Positions 55,164 through 64,000 of a stretch of DNA of 64,000 nt are shown here, in pieces; within the stretch, counting starts at the first letter, position 1; each line of letters starts with the position of its first letter. The DNA is from Apiosordaria backusii (lineage: Eukaryota > Ascomycota > Sordariomycetes > Sordariales > Lasiosphaeriaceae), in contig JAUKTV010000003.1 in NCBI GenBank assembly GCA_030549205.1, positions 1,860,001 through 1,924,000 on the forward strand, written 5' to 3'. Below the pieces are notes generated by a model. The model ran no database searches, was not told the origin of the DNA, and saw only the letters and a program-made list of their open reading frames with translations. The position numbers and the translations under genes are program-made.

Positions 55164-57259
55164 GCAATTAGCACCCTAATCTGAGGGCATCCTAACCATT
55201 TTACATCCATCTTCACTGGGACGCCATGTTGTCTGGGGGTGTGTGACTCTAGCATTGCGCGTATTGTCGAATTGTCGGGTTTTGAGTTTCGATTGTGATA
55301 TCCGGAAGGGAGCGAAAAGTTGTTTTCTTTTATTATACATGCATTAACGGGTCAGTAAAAAAAGGCGGTTGCAGGTCCGCGGCCGGATCTGGGTCAAAAA
55401 TGGAGAGATTGGGAGGTCATCGCCGTTTTTCTCTTCCCACCTGTTTTGGCGGGCTGTACATACATACCTATTTGGACGAGAGGATACCATGGCTATTGAG
55501 CATTTCATGACATTGATAACACGATCGAGTTTTTTGTTTCTCTTTTACTCACGTCTCGAAATCTCAAATTGCAAGGGTCGGCATTCTGCAACCCCTTTAC
55601 TCACAGCCCGACGCCTTGCCAGCTCACCAGACTCCGACCCTGGCTCGGACATGGCGAACCATCGCCAAGGACGCCTTGCAGCAGCCACTAAACAGAATAA
55701 GTTTTCCCTTCGCAGTCCGCAGCTGCCCATCACCCAGTTCCAAACCACTGTTGACGTCAAGACAGGCCCATCTCATCTTTTTTTGCATGCGTCGAGACAG
55801 ATTCGGGATATCAACACATGACGGCCGGTCTGGCGGAAATGAAGGGCCAGCACTCAGAGTGTTTTTGGCTTCAACGCTAGAGGAGGCGCATTTTCTGACG
55901 GCTCGTCCAGCTGTGCCTCATGGAGCGGGCGGCGGTGGCGGGTTTCGGTGTGTGCCGACTGATGAAGCTGCTGCCGATGCTCCCCGTCTCAACACAATCT
56001 CTCTGCCGTCTGATGACGCTCAACAGGGAAACCATACTGCCTAGCGAGATGCCCACCTTCTCGAAGGCGTCCAAGTTGACGTGGCGGAAGATTCTTCATC
56101 TCAGGCGTGTTTCATGATCGAACAGGTGCCCGTGTTGGTGGGTGGTAATGTTGAGCTGCCACGCCCATTCGAAGCTCACCGCAAGTTGGGTGACGGTGAC
56201 TGAGGTGAAGTTCCCCCCCGCGCAATCTCTTGAAACATCGCCCTAATTACAATAACATTATTATCGGAATGAAACTTGAACAGTATGTTGACTACAGTCC
56301 TAAAAGCGGCGATGGACAATGATCCTTGATGGGGCGCCAAGGCTACATTACAGCTGTCACCTGGCTGTTGAAGATTGCTTTCTTCTTTTGTTCATGTTCT
56401 CGAAGACTCTCAAATTGCCTGCATATACTACTCATGCAGGAGCGTCTCAGCCTTGTTGTCAACATAGGCAGCCAATTCTTCGATAAGAAAAGTTTTCTTT
56501 GCATCTTGGTCGTTTTGTCTTTCTTGCCAGGGGCTCATCCCGATCCGGAACTGGAGATGCGAGCTGGTGTTTGCTTCCCTTCGCTACTCGTCGATCGTGG
56601 ATCTCGGTCGTTCACCCGAGATGCAGGTACGAACCTGCTTTCTCTGTGAATGCCGTTTACCCCAGCTCGGTTGCCCTGGTTGGCTTCAGCTGGACTTCAA
56701 GCTGGGCTCCATGTTAGGTAATCATGGGTGGGTGACTTTTCAACAGCGCCCCAGCTCCCAACCTCCCGGCCCGGGTTGCCATGGGACATTGCTATCATGA
56801 TGGCGCGGACAACACACCAAATAAAGTGGACTTCGTTTGGGCGTAAGTTTACGCTGAGATCCAAGATGAGACGAGAAAGCCTTGCCGGCACTGCACACCT
56901 CATTTCCTTTAACCTCATTTCCTATAACTTGACCATGTTCTCTTCTTCTTCGTCCCCGTTTTCCTGATCTTCAGCAACTGGCTGGCTTCGATCCTTTGCG
57001 TGCTCTTGCACTTTTGCACTCCTTTCAACTCACGATCTACATCTTCATTTTATCACTTATCATTCGCTGGCTTCACTACCGGCCATCGCTCATTCGCATT
57101 TACACTCTTTTTGTACGCCACACGCACACGCACACGGCACTCGAGTTGACTCGACGCCCTCGATCCCACCCTTTCCCTCAGCCTGGCTCAGTTTCAGCAT
57201 CGCCATCCCCTTCACAATCCTGCACCAACATAACAGAGTGCCCATCTTGACAGTCCACA
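55164..57259. other. Intergenic region
   Basis: About 2.1 kb between ILV2 and the zinc-finger gene. No ORF with recognisable features. An ACACACGCACACGCACAC tract lies near 57119-57137 in the leader of the next gene. Confidence 0.5.
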
Positions 57260-58707
57260 ATGGCAATGCAAAGCAGCAACAGCCACCTCGAACAACTGCT
57301 CAAGCAATACCCGCGCTCCGAACTTGTCAGCCTCTGGATCGGTCTTGGGGAGCATCTTAACGGTCATGGGAAGGGATTAGCAGCTGTTCCAGAGCTGGAA
57401 GGTGCTCCACGTAAGCTCGCTGTGGCTGGAATCCTCGGGACATCCTCTAACACAAACACAGGTCCATCCTCACGCCTGTCTACCGCAACGACCATCGTCG
57501 AGAATGACAACATGCCCTACGCTTCGAGGCTTAAACCACCTCCCGCTTCACACCAACGGCGGTTCGGACGACGCTCTCTCGGTGCCACCACAGCGCGCCC
57601 GCGTGCCTCATCCCCCGCAACCGTGGCCAGCAAAGAGGATTTCCTCCCGTGTCCGTTCTGCTCCGAAGTTGGGGCATATACGTCTTGTCGCCGGAAAGCC
57701 GACCTCAAACGGCACATGCGGGATTATCACAACACCGATACACAGTGGGCATGCCCCAAGCGTGGCTGCGGCAAGACCTACGACTGTACTCCGGGGATGA
57801 AGCAGCATTTAAAGGAACCCAGTCACGGCAACCTTCATCACTTTTCAGACTGTGCCACGACCCCGCTGTGCCCTCGCGTTGTTTTTGCTTGTGGCTTTAC
57901 CAACTGTAAGTACGTTTTTGAAGCATCGGATGCCAGCGACTCTGCAAGGACAGCCGATGAGTACTTCAATCATGTCGTCAGCCACGTCGAAGCCAATTTG
58001 CCTAATCACGCCTGGTCCCACTCAACCTGCTTCCGGAATCTCATGCGGCAACCGGGTGTAGATGATGCCTGGAAGAATCGGCGCATCAAGGGCATACAGC
58101 TGAAGTGGCAGCCACACACATCAAGTGTGTTGAGGAAGAGGTTGGAGACTCGACATGTGCCAGACAGGGAACTCTTGGTCGTTTGGGCCGTCAGGCTAGG
58201 TTCCAAACCATACTCCGAATCTACGTCGCCGGTGCCGAAAGGCCTCCCTCCTGCTCTTTGTCTCCCTGTATTCGAGCAGTGTGAATGCAGTGCCAACTCT
58301 GCGCCTCAGTCGCCCTACCAGCCCAACCCTTCTCCAGGCTCACCCCAGGTCCCTGACAGTCTGCCCGACAGATCCACGGAGTTCAATTTCTCAGCATATT
58401 CCAACCCTTCTTCCAACCAAAACGTGGACGGCCTGACCTACACTATGGATTCCACGCTTTGTGGCATCAGCGCTGTCTTCGACAGCTCCCCCCAAGGCCA
58501 GTACGCTATGGGGTGCCCGCACTCACCGTGAACCAACAGCCAGCTCTCGAATGGCCTGGATACTACAGCAACGGTAACACCCAGGACATGTCGAACATTG
58601 ATCCGTCGCTTCTCAGCTTGCAAAGGGACCAGTCGTGGATGGACTTTGAGATGGAGGAGGTCGATGGTGTTTATGAGATGGATAACGAACCGACTTCGCA
58701 TACATAA
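57260..58707 (+). CDS. C2H2-like zinc-finger protein with a frame break near 58510
   Basis: The first frame (57260-58531) encodes 423 residues starting MAMQSSNSHLEQLLKQYPRS. Fingers lie at about residues 130-190: CPFCSEV..SCRRKADLKRHMRDYHNTD and CPKRGCGKTYDCTPGMKQHLKEPSH. A further CGFTNCKYVF..H..H segment (about 215-250) may be a third, degenerate finger. No finger looks broken. The tail is Pro/Ser-rich. At ATGGGGTGCCC (about 58508-58518) the coding signal moves to a second frame that continues as NQQPALEWPGYYSNGN to 58707, ending MDNEPTSHT. One extra G in the run of four would join the frames; no good intron is available. It is therefore either a sequencing/assembly indel or a real C-terminal truncation. 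Probably a nuclear DNA-binding regulator; targets unknown. Confidence 0.7.
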
Positions 58708-59546
58708 ACACCTAAACCGATGATCGTGGCTCAACTGCGAAAGCGTCTAGACACCACCACCACATTTTACCAAGATCACCTTTTACCAACACACACTTTT
58801 ACCAGCATCGCCTTCCGTCAACACACACCTTCGCCATGTACTACCACACCACCTACAGCTTGTACCAATATTGTACTACCACCACACGGTTCTTTGTCTT
58901 CCTGTTTACCTAGACGACCTACTTCAACGGCTCTCACCACATACGAACTTTTAATCACCCTGCAACTTTCACTTCAACCTCGGCCGCCCATTCGATTCCG
59001 TCACTGTCTTTTCACGTTTTTCTACAACTTTTAATCGCCCTTCTTTTTTTCTTCTTCATCCATACACAGGAAAAATTTCCCTCACGGGTCCATAAACTTT
59101 CTCATCATGAGCCAGGAGCAAAGAAAAAGAAATAACGACTCTCACACGCCCATGATATTTTCTTTCATGAACATATTTTACGATTTCTTTTGATGATGAG
59201 AAGATCATTTAACGAGTTTTGGATTTTCAACATCTTGTACAAATATTCTATGACTGGGGGGTATGTAACATTATGAGGGGGGTTGATGACGGGGATGAAT
59301 CACGGGGCGAATCAGAGGATTGGATGAGCAGTTACTCTCGTTGGGCTTCACATGGGTTACTTATATATATCTATCTTAATCAAAAGTCACGGCGCCTGCC
59401 TTTCTCTTCACTCTCCCTTCAACTGAATGTCTGAAATTGTTCAGTGAATGCAGCAAGTGTATAGAAAGTCAAATCCTATTCTTCAAATTTTGACTGTTAA
59501 AGGTAACATGAGATGATTAAGAGTTCAAGAGGTATATCGTTACCTC
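58708..59546. other. Non-coding spacer
   Basis: 3' region of the zinc-finger gene, rich in ACCACC and TTTC tracts. No supported feature. Confidence 0.5.
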
Positions 59547-60116
59547 ATGTCGAGCGATGGCAGTGGCTGTGGGAGGAGCATCAACAACCTCAGCCACACC
59601 ATCTGGCTATACTGCCACTTCCAACTGAGCCGAAAAGGTCTCCACGCGCCCCCGAACGCGGTGTATACTATCCCCAGTTACAAGGATTCACCTCCACTCG
59701 GTCAAGGCGAACGTTCTTGCAGGTTTAACCGCGTCCTCATGCAGCTGGGGATGTTTTCGAGCTCTGTCGGGGAACTTTTGATCAAGACCCACCGGGACGA
59801 ACCAGATATGATGAGTTTGGGGGAGTATATGGAGAGAGCTAGGGGGCTGTCGGGACGGAACGCGTTTTCGCTGCGGTATAGATGCTTCAGGAAACCGCGG
59901 GAGGGGTGGCTGTGGGATATGGATGCGGTTCGTCGAGCATATGTGGAGTGGGGGGCGATTAGATGGTCGGATGGACTGCCGTTGTTTGAGGGGTCGAGTT
60001 GGCAGCTGTTTGTACCGGGGGAGTGGAAGCCGGGGTTGATCCCGATCTATCTTGGGGATTGGGTGGGAACGGTGGAAGCTGATGTGGGGATGAAATGGGA
60101 GGGTGAGGATGATTAA
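59547..60116 (+). CDS. Possible small hypothetical protein (189 aa)
   Basis: An open frame starting MSSDGSGCGRSINNLSHTIW. It is not recognised. The second half has protein-like composition, rich in Trp, Gly and Arg (YERARGLSGRNAFSLRYRCF-like region; REGWLWDMDAVRRAYVEWGA; SSWQLFVPGEWKPGLIPIYL; GDWVGTVEADVGMKWEGE), whereas the first 50 codons look less convincing, so the true start may be later or an upstream exon may exist. No membrane segment or known motif. It could be a lineage-specific gene or a fragment of a larger one. Confidence 0.4.
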   Translation: MSSDGSGCGRSINNLSHTIWLYCHFQLSRKGLHAPPNAVYTIPSYKDSPPLGQGERSCRFNRVLMQLGMFSSSVGELLIKTHRDEPDMMSLGEYMERARGLSGRNAFSLRYRCFRKPREGWLWDMDAVRRAYVEWGAIRWSDGLPLFEGSSWQLFVPGEWKPGLIPIYLGDWVGTVEADVGMKWEGEDD

Positions 60117-60380
60117 GGTAGTGGTGATTAATAAAGTTCTATGGATGGCCTATTTGAGAAGGGCAGATACATGGGGGTCTCGGTCAAGGGGCGTGAAAAA
60201 TTGAAACTATTGGTGTACGTAGATGCTGTTAAGGAGGTTGTTTATACAGTACACAACCAGCAAAGGTTACAAAGTTTTGCTTTTGGTTTGAATAAAACAA
60301 GTTAAATATTTGCGTCAGGTTTGGGGTTTGTTTGACTTATTGGCCACCTTGCCTCCTGGTTCCTTTCTTGTCAATCCTAC

Positions 60381-63300
60381 CTACTTCAGGTCATCGATGA
60401 CCGCGGGCCCCTTTTCTCCCACCACGAAGTGACTGTAATTGCTGGGGCCATTTGGTGGCACCAACGCCGCGAGCCGGAAGCCGCGACAGCACGTTTGGCA
60501 CTCGAGAGGATCAGCCGGTGTTCCACACGCCCGGCAATCGAAATCATCACATGGATCGGTTCCTCCTTCGTCACCTCGTCCGCCCTCAAACGTGTACAAA
60601 AGACACCCAGCCTGGCATGAGCCACCGACACCGCCGTTGTTACCTGTAGAGTAAAGCGTCAGTTCTTGCCATTCGAGAAGAAGCATTGGTTGTTAGGAGA
60701 GAGGGAGCCACGTACATTTGGTATAATCCTCCCTAACAAGCAAGTAAGCCGTGATCAAGCTCTGCGACATCCCCAGCGGGAACCCAAAGCTCTGCCTGGG
60801 GACCGTGGTGACGCAACCGGCAACCCATTCCACACGATAATCGTAGTTGACGCCGTGGCTATCCGTGCGGCGGAGCCTAATTGGCGGGTCACCCGGGCCA
60901 ATCGTGTCGTCATCTCCCATCCCGCCGCGTAGGTTGCTAAAGGCCTGTGAGCCATCGTTCTGGTCCCCGTTTTGGATGTCGGCGTGGCCCGGAAAGTCGG
61001 CCTCGTTGAAGCAGTTGATGGGACCGCGCGTGAGCGGCCTGACATTGGGATTGTTTGTGGACGAGGACGTGCTGGAGGAGCCTCCGATGGTTGTCGTGGG
61101 CGCCAGGAAGCCCCCCGAGTTGGGATCTTTCGGGTCACGGAAGCCCGGCGGCGGTCCTGTCGGTGTCGGGTTGCACCAGTAGCCTGAGCAGACGGTGCCT
61201 CCGCAGGCTGTGCTCCCACCCTGGCACGTTGGCCCGGCGGTGGGGCCCGGTGTGAACTGGATGGTCGTGCCTCCGGCGCTGGCCTCTTCACGTGCCAGGC
61301 GTGACTCCATTGCTGCGTACACCGAGTTTGTGTAAGCGGCGCCCAGAGTCATGGTTGCCCATACCTCGTCGTGCCAGGTGCCGTAAGGGGCGGCCGTCTG
61401 GCTTCCAATCACCACCGTGGTTGAGTCGGAGACGCTGATGGAGCAACCGCTGATGGTCTCACACCGTGTGGTTGAGGACCTAGTGGTGCCGTCCGTGACG
61501 AAGTTGGTGGTGGTGCAAGCCTCGGCCGTCTGCGTTGTGCACTCGGGTTCTGACTCGGTGGTCAAACGATGGTCCCGCCCGATGGTGATCCGGGGCCAGT
61601 TGGGTAGGTTTCCGCGGATGGTGATGCCAGGAGGGGGTCGGATGATATGGATAGGCGGGGGCCCCGGCCCGTAGATACCTGGAGGCAAGATCCAGTACCA
61701 GGACCCGATGCGGATCTCGCTCCACGAAATACAGAAGAAGAAGAACCAGGCCTTGCAGGACACGTGTACGCCGTCGTCATCCGGCTCGGGTTCATCTCTT
61801 TCCTGCTCCTCGGGAATGATCCGGCCGTAGGGAGGCCAGGTAGTGAATATGGGCAGCGGCGGCGTGGTGGCGGTGGACCCAGTCGTCCAGGCAGTGACGA
61901 GAGAACAATCGACGGTAGCTACAGCCGTAGCAGGCCCGAGGAATGTAAACACCCGGGTTGTTGGGCACGCGAAGTTTAGCGTTAGATCGGCGTTTTCAGT
62001 ACACGTCGTGGCGACGGCAACTGCTGGCGTGGCAAAGACAATGGACGTCTCAGCGGGACAGTCAATGGTAATGGCTCCGGTCGAAGCTGGGAACGTTATC
62101 GTCGTTACCGTCGCGCCGGGCACTGTGATGGGGATGCTGATGGGGGTGAAGTACGTTGTGCTGGTAGGAAGGCCCGTACTGCTGTTCAATGTCGCCGGAT
62201 CAGTGTAGACGATAGAGGGACCTCCATTGATCTGGGGCCAAGGTGGCAGGAGGATTGTTCGAGTGGTCTCGCCGCCCTGTCCATTGGGCAGTGTTACGAT
62301 AACGGGTGGGATGTTTACACTGGGATAGATGGTGATAGGCATCGCTCCTGAAGTTGACACATTAACATTGGAAAAGCCGATGCCGTCAGTGACAACAGGG
62401 GGCACCGAGATAGTCACAGTAGTGGTTGTAGTGACAAAGACCGTGGTCGCAACTCCACCGATAGTGGTGCTTGAGAACCCTCCATACTCCAGCGAGGTCG
62501 TATAGCTGCTAGGTTGGATGGTGGTTGATGACCCGAGCGAGCTTGTCGGGATGACCATCATGCAGGATTTGGCCGGGCAACTCACAGTTGGCGTGTTCCA
62601 GACATCGGTGTCAACCCACACAATGTCGACATTGTCAGACCCGGGGAGCGGCACCCACACGCTGACCTCGGTGGTGAAGCCTCGCTGGTTGCCGTCCTGC
62701 GGGACATTGGTATTGTCGATACCGCTCGCGATGTTAATGGTCGCTACTGTGAACAAATTGAAGATGACGACGCCAGTAGAACCCTTCACCTCCAGAATGC
62801 GATCTTGGCAGTTGTGTGTAGGTATGCAGTCCTGATAGTACTCGTTGAAAAAGCTGTACAATCCAGCAGAGTGAATCATGACATCCTTTGAGTCGATAAT
62901 CTGCATGCCCCAGGCGTAGTTGCACCGATCATCCCACACTTCAGCTTCCACTTCGCAGTCACTGAAATCTGGGTCGTTGGGAAAAGAGGCAGCTGCGCGG
63001 AAAGGTTCCGGGGGCCTAGGCTTGGGCTGGTAGTAAGGCGACTCGGTCTGGATATGCCCCAGATACACGCTCTTAGCACCACTAATGAGATAGTTGTAAA
63101 GCACCGAGTGCTCGGAGCCACCGCCATAGAACCACGACGGGCCCTGGGATTCGATGAGCATACCGCGGGCGCCAAAGATGGAAATTTGCGTGGAGCTTGA
63201 GTCGGGTTGGCCGACGAGGGTTTTATCGTTGTCATGATCGCTTACCCACGCCCACACGTTCTCAAAATAACCATTGGCTTGAGCTGTGACGCGGAACATC

Positions 63301-64000
63301 ATGGAGGCAGCGATACATTCGGCGTTGTTGGTGAATTTGGGGCATGTGCTCAGGTCGAGGTCGGTACCCAAGGCGCCGCCGACACGGAAATGGGAGTCCC
63401 ACATCGCCGCTGCTCCTTGGGAGACTGCTGCGACGTTCCACTCCATCATGATGGCGCCGGCCGTAGCACCGCGCACCGAAAATAACATCTCGGTGATTTC
63501 CATAGTGCCTATGTCACCCTTGTTGCCGACCTGGACCATGACCTTGGGATTTTTCATGTCACTGAAATAGAAGCCAGATCCCAGAATCTGGGACCATAGA
63601 GAGCCTTGCACGACGGAGCCGGTCGGGATATTCACCGTGGAACCGACCGCATAGACTCCGGCTGGGAAGTAGGCGATCTTGGCTTCGTCCAGAGCATGTC
63701 GGAGAAAGCTGTTGACGCAAGACGCTTGGTCGCCGGTGGCGTCATTTTTGCACCCGCCATCCGTAGTCGCGATCAAGAAGGAACCGGTACCGTGTCTCTC
63801 GTATTGTGGCCGTGAGCGCACATAGAGCTTGCCATCGTCATCGTTGAGACCCTCACCCCTTGCAGGTGCTTCCACGGCGCCAGTTTGTGTTGAGCCTTCT
63901 GAACCATTGTACCGCTTTCCCGTGGCCCACAGGTCCGAGTTTCCTGAGAGAAGGGTGCTGCCACCATCCGTTATGACAGGATTGGCGACATTTTCGAAGA
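60381..64000 (-). CDS. Secreted GH55 / pectate-lyase-fold protein with chitinase-like C-terminal module (3' part, at least 1181 aa)
   Basis: The reading frame is open at the right edge (first full codon at 63998) and ends at 60381. One intron, 60644-60715 (GTACGT..TACAG), splits a Cys codon. The visible start (FENVANPVITDGG...GNSDLWATG) already lies inside the protein. Then comes a right-handed beta-helix domain of the GH55 type (YVRSRPQYERHGTGSF; IAYFPAGVYAVGSTVNIP; GSVVQGSLWSQILGSGFYF; ISIFGARGMLIESQGPSWF; GSEHSVLYNYLISGAKSVYL). A long Thr/Ser/Pro-rich region (probable O-glycosylated stalk) follows. The C-terminal Cys-rich module (CFNEADFPGHADIQNGDQND; GVNYDYRVEWVAGCVTTV; KCNNGGVGGSCQAGCLLYTF) resembles the tails of killer-toxin-like GH18 chitinases. 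Likely a cell-wall-acting secreted enzyme; activity cannot be confirmed because the first half is missing. Confidence 0.85.

Overview
The window reads as nuclear chromosomal DNA of a filamentous ascomycete, most likely a Sordariomycete (Sordariales-like). The evidence is short GT..AG introns (about 50-130 nt) with CTRAY-type branch points, 0.3-2.2 kb spacers rich in CT and AC, and gene families typical of Pezizomycotina: an NST1 homologue, DUF3659/LEA-like proteins, a NACHT NLR, a GH55-type protein and a short Cys-rich metallothionein. No intact transposon, CRISPR array or bacterial-style operon was seen. Exon joins were worked out by hand from splice signals, reading frame and family conservation.

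Region 1 (1-16 kb) holds housekeeping and cell-surface genes. In order: a small secreted single-pass membrane protein (1023-1709 +); NST1 stress-response protein (2748-6612 -, 2 exons, 1265 aa); a RHO2-type GTPase (9218-10413 +, 5 exons including a 6-nt exon); mitochondrial ribosomal protein mL40 (11752-12378 -) lying 27 bp downstream of an unknown 519-aa protein (12406-13965 -); and an intron-containing tRNA-Ala(TGC) (14894-15034 +).

Region 2 (16-29 kb) is metabolic and proteostatic: ADE6-type FGAM synthase (16366-20488 +), SGT2 co-chaperone (21531-22803 -, whose first coding exon is only the ATG), a membrane RING-CH ubiquitin ligase (23469-25241 +), galactokinase (25611-27289 -) and a metallothionein (about 28835-28978 -).

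Region 3 (29.9-37.2 kb) looks like an accessory segment: an F-box/LRR-like protein, a frame-broken relic of a GH18 chitinase, and a 1305-aa NLR-like protein (alpha/beta-hydrolase, NACHT, ankyrin-like) of the kind linked in fungi to non-self recognition.

Region 4 (38.8-51.2 kb) is the most unusual part. Two charged, low-complexity proteins end in the same alternating-hydrophobic motif (RLRLDLNL..IEI..K..IHGDL.LALL). Next to them are two DUF3659/LEA-like repeat proteins, one a 1.1-kaa protein with higher-order tandem repeats, plus a conserved fungal membrane protein of unknown function. This is the best candidate here for an undescribed gene neighbourhood.

Region 5 (52.8-64 kb) holds ILV2 acetolactate synthase (52792-55163 +, 5 exons), a C2H2-like zinc-finger gene with a frame break (57260-58707 +), a doubtful small ORF, and the 3' part of a large secreted GH55/pectate-lyase-fold protein whose tail resembles the C-terminus of killer-toxin-like chitinases. 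It runs off the right edge of the window.

Three reading-frame breaks (LEA gene, zinc-finger gene, chitinase relic) could each be explained by one base missing from a run of 4-5 identical G or C. Assembly error must therefore be excluded before they are called mutations.
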